This document shows, piece by piece, positions 26,085 through 34,106 of a stretch of DNA of 64,000 bases. Each line of letters opens with the position of its first letter. Positions within the stretch are counted from its first letter, which is position 1. Position numbers and translations under genes: made by a program. Source of the stretch: Thioalkalicoccus limnaeus. Its GTDB lineage: Bacteria; Pseudomonadota; Gammaproteobacteria; Chromatiales; Chromatiaceae. Where the stretch lies: contig NZ_JBDKXB010000013.1 in assembly GCF_041197575.1 (NCBI RefSeq), positions 1 through 64,000 of the forward strand, read 5' to 3'. The notes under the pieces were generated by a model that did not search any database, was not told where the DNA came from, and worked only from the letters and a program-made list of their open reading frames with translations.

Positions 26085-27965
26085 CTAGGCACCCACGCCA
26101 CCCAGGGCGGCCGGTTTCGCGGCCGGGATCGGGTCCGAGATCGGCGGGGAATAGAGAAAGCCCTGCCCCAGGGAACAGCCCTGCTCCTTCAGAAAGCGCT
26201 CCTGGCCTTCGGTTTCGACACCCATGGCGATGACGCCAAGCCCCAGGCTCCGGCCCAACGCGAGAATCGCGCGGACAATGGCCCCGTCGACGTCGCTCAC
26301 CGGCAGGTTGGCGATGAAGGAGCGGTCGATCTTCAACCAGGTGACCGGCAGGCGCCGGAGGTAACTCAGAGACGAAAAGCCAGTGCCGAAACCATCGATC
26401 GCGATCGCGACGCCCAGGTTCTGAAGTTGAGTCACGGCCGCCACGGACTCGCCCGGGTGGGCCATGATCGCCGTCTCCGTGACATCCAGGCTCAACTGGC
26501 GCGGATCCAGCTCCAGCGTGCGCAGCAGGGTGCCAAGCTCCGCGAGGAACCCGCGTCGTTCCAGTAACCGGCTCGAGACGTTGACGGTCATCAGGATCTC
26601 GTCGGCGAGCCCGTCGCCTTGCCAGCGCTTGCGTTGCACGCAGGCCGTACGCAAAACCCAGGCGTCGATCTCCTGGACCAGGCCGATTTCCTCGGCGAGC
26701 GGGATGAAGCGCTGCGGTGGCAGCAGCCCCAGGCGCGGATGCTGCCAGCGCACCAGCGCCTCGATCCCGACCAAACGCCGCGTGTCCAAGGCCAGTTGCG
26801 GCTGATAGTGCAGCAGGAACTCGCCGTTGGTCACCGCCTGGCGCAGGTCCTGTTCGAGGGCCACCCGTTTGCAGGCCAACTCGGTCATGGCCGCGGTATA
26901 GAAGCGGAAGCCGTCCCGTCCCGATTGCTTGGCCAGATACATCGCCGTGTCGGCCTTGGTCAGCAGTTCGTCGACGTCGTGGCCATCGTCCGGCGCCAGG
27001 CTGATGCCGACGCTGATCGTCAAGGGGATGGTCTGGCGTCCGTTCCGGTAGGGTTGGCCAAGCGTGTGGATCAGTTTTTCGGCGATGATCGCGGCATCCC
27101 GACTGGTGTCCAGGTTCGCGATCAGCAGCGTGAACTCGTCGCCACCGAACCGCGATACCGTATCCCCGTCACGCAAGTGGCCGGTCAGCCGGCCGCTCAC
27201 CTGCTTGAGAATCTCGTCTCCGGCCGCGTGGCCATGGGTGTCGTTGATCTCCTTGAAGCGATCCAGATCGACGAAGAACACGGCGACCTTCCGACCGGTG
27301 CGCCGACTCTGAAGGATCGCCTGGCTGAGGCGGTCGTCGAACACCGGGCGGTTCGGCAGTCCGGTCAACGGATCCTGGTGGGCGAGACGTTCGAGCTGCC
27401 GCTCCCGCTCCCGAAGCTGATCGAGCAGCCGCCGCGGCTCGGTGATATCGAGCAGCGCGCACTGGTAACGGACACCCTCGTCGGCGCGGGCGAGGCCACA
27501 GTCCAGGCGCAGATGCAGCGCCTCGTCACCGGGCTGCAGGATCATGGCCACCTCGACCCATTGGTGCTGGCCGGTCGCCGCGACGCGCCGCAGCAGGTCT
27601 CGCAGCGCACGCCGCTGGCCCCCGGGCAGACGGCGCGCCAGCGAGGTGCCGAGGAGTTGCTCACGCGGCACCCCGAACAGGGTTGCGGCGGTCAGGTTGA
27701 TCTCGGTGATGACCCCCAGTGCATCGAGCGTGCAATAGCCGACCGGGGCCCGATCATAGAGGTCGGCATAGCGATCGCGCGAGATCTCCAGGGCACGCTG
27801 AGTCTCCCGCAGGGCGACGTTCTGCTGCTCGAGCTCGAGTTGATGGGTCCGCAGATCCCGCAGGAGCCGCTGCAGGGTCGCGCGGTCTTCCGGAAGGTCC
27901 GGAGCCATCACGGCGGCCCTGGCCAGGTGCGCGCCATCCTGCGTACCTTCGCGGTGAGGATCCAT
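26085..27965 (-). CDS. PAS-GGDEF-EAL protein with degenerate EAL domain
   Basis: A 626-residue c-di-GMP protein. Residues 28-75 are a coiled coil that leads into a PAS domain (66-178). GGDEF spans about 190-357, with intact GGDEF (274-278) and an RxxD inhibitory site (R265-D268). EAL spans about 370-610. The EAL signature (402-404), Asn462 and Lys546 are present. However, the E-x-T-E motif reads DVTE (494-497), the metal-binding DDFG reads DGFG (524-527) and the EGVE motif reads MGVE (581-584). Loss of these residues usually abolishes phosphodiesterase activity, so I predict a cyclase with a sensory or inactive EAL. The conserved 5' leader is shared with the relic at 18412-18674. Confidence 0.92.
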   Translation of the reverse strand: MDPHREGTQDGAHLARAAVMAPDLPEDRATLQRLLRDLRTHQLELEQQNVALRETQRALEISRDRYADLYDRAPVGYCTLDALGVITEINLTAATLFGVPREQLLGTSLARRLPGGQRRALRDLLRRVAATGQHQWVEVAMILQPGDEALHLRLDCGLARADEGVRYQCALLDITEPRRLLDQLRERERQLERLAHQDPLTGLPNRPVFDDRLSQAILQSRRTGRKVAVFFVDLDRFKEINDTHGHAAGDEILKQVSGRLTGHLRDGDTVSRFGGDEFTLLIANLDTSRDAAIIAEKLIHTLGQPYRNGRQTIPLTISVGISLAPDDGHDVDELLTKADTAMYLAKQSGRDGFRFYTAAMTELACKRVALEQDLRQAVTNGEFLLHYQPQLALDTRRLVGIEALVRWQHPRLGLLPPQRFIPLAEEIGLVQEIDAWVLRTACVQRKRWQGDGLADEILMTVNVSSRLLERRGFLAELGTLLRTLELDPRQLSLDVTETAIMAHPGESVAAVTQLQNLGVAIAIDGFGTGFSSLSYLRRLPVTWLKIDRSFIANLPVSDVDGAIVRAILALGRSLGLGVIAMGVETEGQERFLKEQGCSLGQGFLYSPPISDPIPAAKPAALGGVGA

Positions 27966-28085
27966 ATCGGTCTCCTATCGGCATATCCCTCCGAGGGGTG
28001 GGATCCATACCACGCCGTCCGTTACCGGTTGGCGAACGCCAACCGTATTCTGATGGTTCGAGTCTAGCCGCCAGCGCCCAATCTG

Positions 28086-28108
28086 CCTATCGGGGTGACC
28101 CGACAGCC
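28086..28108 (-). promoter_or_regulatory. conserved leader motif upstream of the GGDEF-EAL gene
   Basis: On the minus strand GGCTGTCGGGTCACCCCGAT lies about 130 bases before the start at 27965. It aligns with GGGTCGCCACAATAGG in the relic leader (18449) and with the same word before the Crp/Fnr gene (20445). A GGTTGGC-GTTC-GCCAACC hairpin (28028-28045) lies between it and the gene. It may be a promoter or operator; no known regulator site is recognised. Confidence 0.35.
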
Positions 28109-28203
28109 ATCTCAGTAATACTACGCAAAACCGAAACCTCATGAGGCTGCTTCCCGCATGGCGCGAGCGCTCGCGCATTGCCCCAGATCTGTAGGAGACC
28201 GCC

Positions 28204-28377
28204 ATGCGCATCGCCATCGCTGGCAACATCCGCGCAATCGACGGCTTGTTGCCGTTGCGTCAGGCACCGAAAGAAGCCGAAGGTGCGGCAGCGTACAGAC
28301 AGCGATTGCCAGTGAGACTAGAAATCGCCAGTGAGACTAGAAGAAGCCTATCGCATTGGGTGTTAGTGGGATGCTGA
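28204..28377 (+). CDS. possible small ORF in duplicated leader, copy A
   Basis: A 57-codon frame beginning MRIAIAGNIRAIDGLL with AGGAG 8 bases upstream. The start and ribosome site are kept in copy B (50056). The two frames then diverge by frameshifts and end differently, so this is either a leader peptide or debris. No known domain. Confidence 0.25.
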   Translation: MRIAIAGNIRAIDGLLPLRQAPKEAEGAAAYRQRLPVRLEIASETRRSLSHWVLVGC

Positions 28378-28439
28378 CAGATGGGCGTTTCGCCCCTTGC
28401 GGAGACAAGAATCGTACAAATCCTGACCGGAGTTTGACC

Positions 28440-28628
28440 ATGAAACGCATGAGCCTTCGCACGACATCGACCGCTGCCCTCGTTCTCGTCGGAACGGTCA
28501 TGACCGTCAGCGCTTTCGCCCAACCGCCACAAGGCAGCTACGGTCCGGGCGATGGGATGGGCCCCGGCATGATGAATGGTTATGGCCCTGGGAACGACGA
28601 GGAGCCCGGTTTCGACCGGACCAGATAA
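28440..28628 (+). CDS. exported Gly/Pro/Met-rich small protein, copy A
   Basis: A 62-residue protein with a clean signal peptide (about 1-27, ending SAFAQ), then one GYGPGDGMGPGMM-type unit and the tail GNDEEPGFDRTR. Signal peptide and tail are almost identical to copy B at 50271-50819, which has six units. Met/Gly/Pro-rich periplasmic tails are often metal-binding or disordered surface material; that is a guess. There is no strong Shine-Dalgarno (GGAGTTTGACC precedes the ATG). Confidence 0.7.
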   Translation: MKRMSLRTTSTAALVLVGTVMTVSAFAQPPQGSYGPGDGMGPGMMNGYGPGNDEEPGFDRTR

Positions 28629-28713
28629 CCTGTTGAACCGCTTGAAGCGCAAGCCTTGGGAGCCGGCCTGGGCCAGAGCTACCAGAACACCCGTTCAGCC
28701 AATTGTGGTCTGA

Positions 28714-28950
28714 TCATTCCCGGTACGCGGTAGCCTGATGGATCTGCGCTTCGAGACGCCTCTGCCCTCGATCTATCAGGTGCTGCGCGCGGGGTCGGAA
28801 GGCCGGATCCGCATCGAGGTGTTGGCGCAAAGGGATGCCCGGCATGTGCGCGGGATCAGCCACGCAGGGCTCGTCCGAGGCATGAGGGTGGCGGATGCCG
28901 GCGGGCCGCTGATGACGCCAGTGGGTCAAGGCATCGGCGGCCGCGAGGCG
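28714..28950 (+). pseudogene. atpD: broken 5' end of ATP synthase beta subunit gene, copy A
   Basis: The frame reads FPVRGSLMDLRFETPLPSIY, then an RAGSEGR...EVLAQ block, then a GGPLMTPVG block. This is the N-terminal barrel of F1 beta subunits. After about 75 codons it degenerates. No start, Walker motif or neighbouring atp gene is present. Copy B at 50905-51300 is better preserved. Confidence 0.75.
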
Positions 28951-29081
28951 CTGGCCGGGTTCCAGTTGCAGCCTGACCCCAAGCCGAACCGGGCGGGTCG
29001 CGTGGACGAACTGCGGTCGATTCGGACCGAGCTTGATGAGGCAAATCCACAGACCTGCCACATTACAGGAGCATCTACCGC

Positions 29082-30431
29082 TTGATCACGAAACTCCGCT
29101 CTCGTTGGCTATCGATGCGATCGAGCTTTTGGCTCCTCCCCGCCCTCATGGTGGTCGGTTCTGTGACGCTGGCCATCATCCTGATCACCCTGGACAAGAG
29201 CACAAGCGTCGATCTACAACTGGCTATGCGCTGGCCGCTGCTCTTCGGCGCTAGCGCAGACGGCGCCCGCGGTCTGCTCACGACCGTCGCCACATCCATG
29301 ATCACGGTGGCCGGGCTGGTGTTTTCGATCACTCTCGTGGCGCTGTCGCTGACATCCAGTCAGTACAGCTCGCGCGTCATTCGCAGCTTCATGAGCGACC
29401 GCGTCAACCAGTGGGTGCTGGGCGTCTTCGTCGGCATCTTCGCCTACTGCCTGGTGGTCCTGCGAACGATTCGAGGGGGCGACGAAGGAACCTTCGTCCC
29501 GACACTGGCGGTGCTGGTCGCCCTGATGCTCGCGTTCGTCGGCATCGCGGTGCTGATTCACTTCATTCATCACATCGCGACCAGCATCCAGGCGTCGCGC
29601 ATTGTTGCGACGGCCGCGCAGGAGACGCTCGAGGCCGTGGATGATCTGTTTCCCGAGGCATGGGGAGACGATGACGACAGAGGCGCGGACAACACCTTGG
29701 CGAGCATGCATGCCAGACAGCCCTGGTTGGCCTTCCCGGCCCGCAAGACCGGCTACATCGAGACGCTCGATGCCGACGCGCTGCTGGAGGTCGCCCGAGA
29801 CCTGGAGACCCTCCTGCGGATGGAGCATGGTGTCGGGGATTTCGTCGTTGTCGGCACGCCGCTGGTCTCACTGCTCGATCCGGGTGACCTAGACGACGCG
29901 ACCACGGCCAAACTAAACGCGGTCTACGTCATCAGTCGCCAGCGCACGGTGGAGGAGGATGTCGCCTTCGGCATCCGCCAGCTCGTTGACGTCGCCATGA
30001 AGGCGCTGTCGCCTGGCATCAACGACACCACGACCGCGGTGATGTGCGTGAACCACTTGGCGGCGATCCTGACCCGATTGGCAACACGCCGGATCCCGTC
30101 GCCGTATTGGTGGGATCAGGGGGTGTTGCGCGTGATGGCCCGCGGCCCGAGCTTCGATAGCCTGCTGGGTGCTGCCTTCGACCAGATTCGACAGAACGCC
30201 GAAGGGAATGTCGCCGTTCTGTTGCGGCTGCTTGGCGCGCTGCAAACCGTCGCCGGTGTCACCCTCAGCCCCCACAGGCGGGACGTCCTGAGACAGAAAA
30301 TCGATGAGATTGCGGAGACGGCCGAGCGCAGCATCAGGTCCCCACATGACCGCGATCTGCTGGCGAACCGGTTGGTGCGGGTGCGCGAAGCCCTGGTCGC
30401 GGGGCCACTGTCTTTCGTCCAGACCAAGTAG
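29082..30431 (+). CDS. DUF2254 family membrane protein
   Basis: A 449-residue inner-membrane protein of the DUF2254 family, function unknown. The family start RSRWLSMRSSFWLLPALM is present. Four transmembrane helices follow (about 15-37, 62-88, 105-125 and 140-165). A cytoplasmic domain contains the conserved ISRQRTVEEDVAFGIRQLVDVAMKALSPGINDTTTAV block at about 285-325. The start is TTG at 29082 with AGGAG 9 bases upstream; ATG 29115 would cut the conserved start. The HPF-like gene follows after 25 bases. Confidence 0.9.
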   Translation: MITKLRSRWLSMRSSFWLLPALMVVGSVTLAIILITLDKSTSVDLQLAMRWPLLFGASADGARGLLTTVATSMITVAGLVFSITLVALSLTSSQYSSRVIRSFMSDRVNQWVLGVFVGIFAYCLVVLRTIRGGDEGTFVPTLAVLVALMLAFVGIAVLIHFIHHIATSIQASRIVATAAQETLEAVDDLFPEAWGDDDDRGADNTLASMHARQPWLAFPARKTGYIETLDADALLEVARDLETLLRMEHGVGDFVVVGTPLVSLLDPGDLDDATTAKLNAVYVISRQRTVEEDVAFGIRQLVDVAMKALSPGINDTTTAVMCVNHLAAILTRLATRRIPSPYWWDQGVLRVMARGPSFDSLLGAAFDQIRQNAEGNVAVLLRLLGALQTVAGVTLSPHRRDVLRQKIDEIAETAERSIRSPHDRDLLANRLVRVREALVAGPLSFVQTK

Positions 30432-30456
30432 AACGCAATGGAATGAGGAGAACCGC

Positions 30457-30825
30457 ATGCAGATTCAAATCAATACCGATCGTCATACCGAAGGGGTTGA
30501 GGACCTTGCCGTGTGGGCCCGTGGCGTCGTGGAACAGGCGCTGAGTCACGCCAGCGATCGCATCACGCGCGTGGAGGTCCACCTCAGCGATCAGAGCGGT
30601 GACAAGAGCGGCCACGACGACAAGCGATGCATGATGGAAGCCCGTCTCGAGGGCCGCCGGCCGATCGCCGTCACGCATCAGGCCGCGACCATGGACTTGG
30701 CCGTCAACGGCGCGGCGGAGAAGTTGGCCGGCGCCATCGAGAGCATCCTCGGGCGGCTGCGCGATCAGCGCCATCGCCAAGCCGACCCGCTCCTAGACGC
30801 GGCGCCGTCGCCGGACGAGCGATGA
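30457..30825 (+). CDS. HPF/RaiA-like ribosome hibernation factor
   Basis: A 122-residue protein of the ribosome-associated YfiA/HPF fold. Evidence is the strand MQIQINTDRH, the EHxxW-like helix VEDLAVWARGVVEQAL, the paired strands RITRVEVHLSDQSG and CMMEARLEGRRPIAVTHQA, and a second helix AVNGAAEKLAGAIESILGRL. Short HPF proteins sit in the decoding centre of idle ribosomes. TGAGGAG lies 7 bases before the ATG. It is probably transcribed with the DUF2254 gene. Confidence 0.8.
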   Translation: MQIQINTDRHTEGVEDLAVWARGVVEQALSHASDRITRVEVHLSDQSGDKSGHDDKRCMMEARLEGRRPIAVTHQAATMDLAVNGAAEKLAGAIESILGRLRDQRHRQADPLLDAAPSPDER

Positions 30826-31039
30826 GCGACACCACCGCCAGGTGCGGCACACGATCCAGCGTGCCGGTGATCTCCAAGCCGTCGTCCGCACCATGAAGTC
30901 GCTGGCCGCCTCCAGCATCCTTACGGGACCAGCAAGCGGTGGGAGCCCTAGGCGACTCTGCCCGCACCGTGGATCTGGGTTTGAGCGTCTCCTTCCGGGG
31001 GAGCGGTGACCCTTTCATCAGGACAGGAGTTTAGCGACC

Positions 31040-31354
31040 ATGTTGATCACATTTGAAACCAAGGCCTACGCCAACATCACGATGTTCGGCGATGTCGCCA
31101 TCGAATTGCTCAAGCTGATGGGGCATAGCGGGACGACGCCCGGCGCCCTCATGGCCGACGATGTGCCGGCCGCACTGGCTCATCTGAAGGCGGCGGTCGA
31201 GGCGCAACCGGACGAGCACCTCGATCCAACCAACGGCCCGGAGAATGATGGCGCGGAAGGCCGGCACGTCAGCCTCGCCCAGCGAGCATTGCCCCTGATC
31301 GAGCTGCTCACGGCCGCTGCCGCGAAGCACGAAAACGTGATGTGGGACGGCTGA
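31040..31354 (+). CDS. DUF1840 domain protein
   Basis: A 104-residue cytoplasmic protein. MLITFETKAYANITMFGDVA, LLKLMGHSGTTPGALMADDV and the end block LAQRALPLIELLTAAAAKHENVMWD are the DUF1840 pattern. Function is unknown. The ribosome site GGACAGGAG lies about 9 bases upstream. A second copy of its 3' end lies at 33790-33904. The truncated PIN gene on the opposite strand runs into its 3' end. Confidence 0.88.
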   Translation: MLITFETKAYANITMFGDVAIELLKLMGHSGTTPGALMADDVPAALAHLKAAVEAQPDEHLDPTNGPENDGAEGRHVSLAQRALPLIELLTAAAAKHENVMWDG

Positions 31355-31368
31355 TCGGGTGACAGAGG

Positions 31369-31695
31369 CCTGGCCTGAGCGAGGTGCAGCGCATCGGAGA
31401 AATCCATGCCCTGGCGATAGCCCTCGACCGCCTGGGCGACAGCGCCGGCTCGATCGACCACGAGGTTGTCGATTGTCAAAAGGTCATCGAGGAGGGATAG
31501 GATTTCGGGCACGGGGAGGTCGTAGACGCCTCGGAGCACCCATTCCAGCTCTGCGACCACCGTCACCGGCAGGAACAGGGCCTCACCCGAGGTCAGCAGG
31601 GCGCGAGCGGCCTGCTGTTGTGCTAGCGTTGCCTCGTCGGCGTCGAGTTCTTGGATGATGGCACGGGCGAGGATGTTGGTGTCTAAAGCGATCAT
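31369..31695 (-). pseudogene. truncated PIN-domain (VapC-like) toxin
   Basis: The first 109 codons are a PIN ribonuclease domain: MIALDTNILAR with the first acidic residue Asp5, VVAELEWVLRG with the second, and DFSDALHLAQAR with the third. The family then needs a final TFDxxL-type strand with the fourth acidic residue. Instead the frame enters the antisense of the DUF1840 gene at about 31369 and runs on to 31180 with meaningless sequence. The active site is therefore incomplete and the toxin probably inactive. It overlaps the antitoxin gene by 4 bases. Confidence 0.8.
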
Positions 31696-31961
31696 GGGTC
31701 GTCTTGCCGTTGCGCCAGTCGCGCCGCACTGACGGCACCCTGGATCTCCTCGATGGCCACCGGTGTACCGCGATGCACGGCCCGGGCGAACAAGACAGAG
31801 GCCGGCTTCTTGGCTGTTGCGCTGACAGGCTCAATCACGATAGCGCTTCCGTCCTCTGCCAGGCGGACCTGGACCTGGGCACCGGGATAGATCGCGATCT
31901 GTTGGCACAACTCCGCGGGAAGTACGACTTGCCGCTTAGCCGAGAGGGTCATGGTCGCCAT
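31692..31961 (-). CDS. AbrB/MazE-type antitoxin
   Basis: An 89-residue protein with an N-terminal swapped-hairpin AbrB domain (TLSAKRQVVLPAELCQQIAIYPGAQVQV, cut here into its normal strand-turn pattern) that binds its own promoter. The C-terminal tail (about 50-89) would wrap the PIN toxin. It is upstream of, and overlaps by ATGA, the truncated toxin gene. It may survive as an orphan antitoxin. Confidence 0.82.
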   Translation of the reverse strand: MATMTLSAKRQVVLPAELCQQIAIYPGAQVQVRLAEDGSAIVIEPVSATAKKPASVLFARAVHRGTPVAIEEIQGAVSAARLAQRQDDP

Positions 31962-32018
31962 GGCGTTCTCCGAGAGTCTGCGCTGACGCCTGGAGTTTAT
32001 CCCCGCGCGGCCATCTGT

Positions 32019-32168
32019 TCAACGCCGTTGAACGAACGGCAACGGCGTTGCGCGTGACGGCTTCTCCTTCAAGAGCACATTCACCTGCGCCGGGTTGGCC
32101 CTGTCCTGGGATTGCTTCATCACTTGGCCGACGAAGAAACCCGCCACTGCCCGTGCGCCAACGGGTCC
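32019..32168 (-). pseudogene. gatB: 3' remnant of gatB
   Basis: The minus strand encodes AGFFVGQVMKQSQDRANPAQ, then VNVLLKEK and a stop at 32019. This is the last helix of GatB, the glutamyl/aspartyl-tRNA amidotransferase subunit B. Nothing upstream continues the gene, so only about 45 codons remain. Confidence 0.7.
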
Positions 32169-32393
32169 GGTCGGTGCCGAAGCGCCTGCGCTGATATCTG
32201 GAGCGCGAGCCGCGGGCGATCAGCGGACCGCCTGCCTGGGACGATGTGCCGGCGCCGGTGCTGGACTGGGATCACCCCCGACAGCCCGAACCCGACTTCG
32301 AGTTTGATCAGCGCGTTTCCTGGTAGCCGCCGTCTCTCTATCGCAGGAAACGGTGCAGCCCCCCTCGCCTCCCGGCGGCACGCTGCGCCGCAG

Positions 32394-33470
32394 ATGCGAG
32401 CCCCAGCACCCCGGAACGCGCGCGCCTGCACGGCGCCCGACACCCGTCAGCAGCCCCGCTGTTCGGCGTTGACCACACATCCCGCCCCCGCTATCCCCCC
32501 CGAGATCCTGAACCGGGTAGCCGCGATTAGCGAGGCCATCGGGCGGCTGACCGTGCTCACCGATCCGGCGAGATCCTTGCGGCTGCGACGCATCAACCGC
32601 ATCCGCACCATTCACGGTTCGCTGGCCATCGAGGGCAACTCCCTGACCGAGGCGCCATTCACCGCGATTCTGGAGGGCAAGCAGGTTATCGCCCCGCCCC
32701 GCGAGGTGCAGGAGGTGAACAACGCCCTGGCTGCCTACGACCGGCTAGAAACCTGGAAGCCCGGTGTGGAAAAGCACTTGCTGGAGGCGCACCGGATTCT
32801 GATGTCCGGCCTGATCGCCGAGGCAGGGCTTTATCGGCATGGCGGTGTGGAGGTGCTCCACATGGCCCCGCCCGCCCACCGGGTGCCGCATCTGATGAAC
32901 GACCTGTTTGGCTGGCTGGCCGTCACCGACGCTCATCCGCTCATCGCCAGTTCGGTCTTTCACTACGAGTTCGAATTCAACCACCCCTTCGCCGATGGCA
33001 ACGGCCGCATGGGGCGGCTGTGGCAAAGCCTGATCTTGGCCCGCTGGAATCCTCTGTTCGCCGACATCCCGTTGGAAAGCCTGATCTTCGAGCACCAAGC
33101 CGAGTACTATCGGGCTATTCAGGACAGCACCCAAACGACCGATTCCGCCCCGTTCATCGCCTTCATGCTGCGGATGATCCTGGATACGGTGACCAGTTCG
33201 ACCCCGGAAGTTACACAGGAAGTCACCCCGGCAGTGCAACTGCTCTCAGTTCTTGCTGGAGAGATGACCCGGCAACAGATCAAAGAGGCGCTCGGGCTGA
33301 AAGACGATGAACATTTCCGAAAGGCCTATTTGCTCCCAGCTCTGGATGCCGGTCTGATTGAGATGACCATCACCGACAAGCCACGCAGCAGCAAACAGAA
33401 ATACCGCCTGACCGACAAGGGGGCCTTGCTCATAATTCCGGCCACCGCTGTCAGGCCGCGACCGGCATGA
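32394..33470 (+). CDS. Fic family protein (AMP-transferase fold)
   Basis: A 358-residue Fic protein. The N-terminal inhibitory motif SLAIEGN at about residues 82-88 fits the S-x-x-x-E-G/N signature of class II Fic proteins that block their own active site. The Fic core has HPFADGNGRMGR, the full HxFxxGNGRxxR catalytic loop. The C-terminal winged helix (about 290-345: MTRQQIKEALGLKDDEHFRKAYLLP) resembles those of regulatory Fic proteins. The start is uncertain: ATG 32394 is used, TTG 32469 is possible. The frame is open to 32112, but that part overlaps a gatB relic and another gene tail (ending FEFDQRVSW at 32331, not identified). Its 3' end abuts transposase debris. Confidence 0.85.
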   Translation: MRAPAPRNARACTAPDTRQQPRCSALTTHPAPAIPPEILNRVAAISEAIGRLTVLTDPARSLRLRRINRIRTIHGSLAIEGNSLTEAPFTAILEGKQVIAPPREVQEVNNALAAYDRLETWKPGVEKHLLEAHRILMSGLIAEAGLYRHGGVEVLHMAPPAHRVPHLMNDLFGWLAVTDAHPLIASSVFHYEFEFNHPFADGNGRMGRLWQSLILARWNPLFADIPLESLIFEHQAEYYRAIQDSTQTTDSAPFIAFMLRMILDTVTSSTPEVTQEVTPAVQLLSVLAGEMTRQQIKEALGLKDDEHFRKAYLLPALDAGLIEMTITDKPRSSKQKYRLTDKGALLIIPATAVRPRPA

Positions 33471-33785
33471 GGTAGGCGGGTTTAGGCGGGCGCGTTCGGC
33501 GTCGTCGCGGTCGCGGCGGCAGGGGCACGCGCAGGAGGAGCCGCTCGAACAGGCGGGGTGTATTCGCCCGAAGAGGCGCTCGGCGGCCGTCCTGCCATCG
33601 GCACGGCGGATGTGAAAATTGTGTACGGCGGTGAGCGCGGCGAGCTTGCGGTCGCTCAGGCGATGGCGTCCGTGATGATGCAGCGACAGTTGGCCGTTGC
33701 GTCCTTCTACACAGAAGCTGCTGCGCTGGAACAGATCGGCGCAGGCGCTGGCGACCTCCTCGACCTGTGCGTTCACCAACCGACG
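33451..33785 (-). pseudogene. C-terminal fragment of a DUF6399-like transposase
   Basis: Minus-strand frames read CVEGRNGQLSLHHHGRHRLS, then KLAALTAVHNFHIRRADG and TAAERLFG. A one-base frameshift near 33570 follows, then LFERLLLRVPLPPRPRRRRT. This matches the C-terminal part of the DUF6399-type transposases as I remember them. Start and catalytic part are absent. Confidence 0.6.
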
Positions 33786-33789
33786 CGAC

Positions 33790-33904
33790 GGCGAGTGATG
33801 GCGAGGACGGCCGGCACATGAGCCTCGCGCATCGGGCACTGCCTCTGATCGAGTTGCTCACCGCGGCTGCCGCGGAGCACGAAAACGTCATGTGGGACGT
33901 CTGA
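33790..33904 (+). pseudogene. 3' fragment of a DUF1840 gene
   Basis: About 37 codons read DGEDGRHMSLAHRALPLIE, then LLTAAAAEHENVMWDV and a stop at 33902. This is nearly the same as the end of the intact DUF1840 gene at 31040-31354. The 5' two thirds are missing and replaced by transposase debris. Confidence 0.8.
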
Positions 33905-34106
33905 TCGTCATGCCGCGATGAGCCCGGCGGCGCCGCAGCCCTATGTTCCGCAACGCACAGACCGGCGGGTCGGAAAAGGTGTCTGCTCGCAACTCCCGGA
34001 AGCGCAAATTCCGGCGTCCGCTCGCCGCCGCATCGGGCCGCTGCATGGGCAGGCGGCATAACCCCGGGCGGCATCCTTTACGCACCGCCCATTCAGGAAT
34101 CAGCCC

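Larger units (their letters stand above)
28138..28990 (+). repeat. duplicated module, copy A
   Basis: This stretch closely matches 49990-51204 (copy B): the same leader with the short MRIAIAGNIRAID frame, the same signal-peptide GYGPG gene, the same 110-base spacer and the same broken atpD start. Identity by eye is about 90% in the leader and spacer. Copy A has a single GYGPG unit, and its atpD part decays sooner. Confidence 0.85.

Noticed and set aside
26619..28067. Plus-strand 482-codon frame opposite the GGDEF-EAL gene
   Set aside because: Shadow frame; the minus strand has unmistakable GGDEF and EAL motifs.
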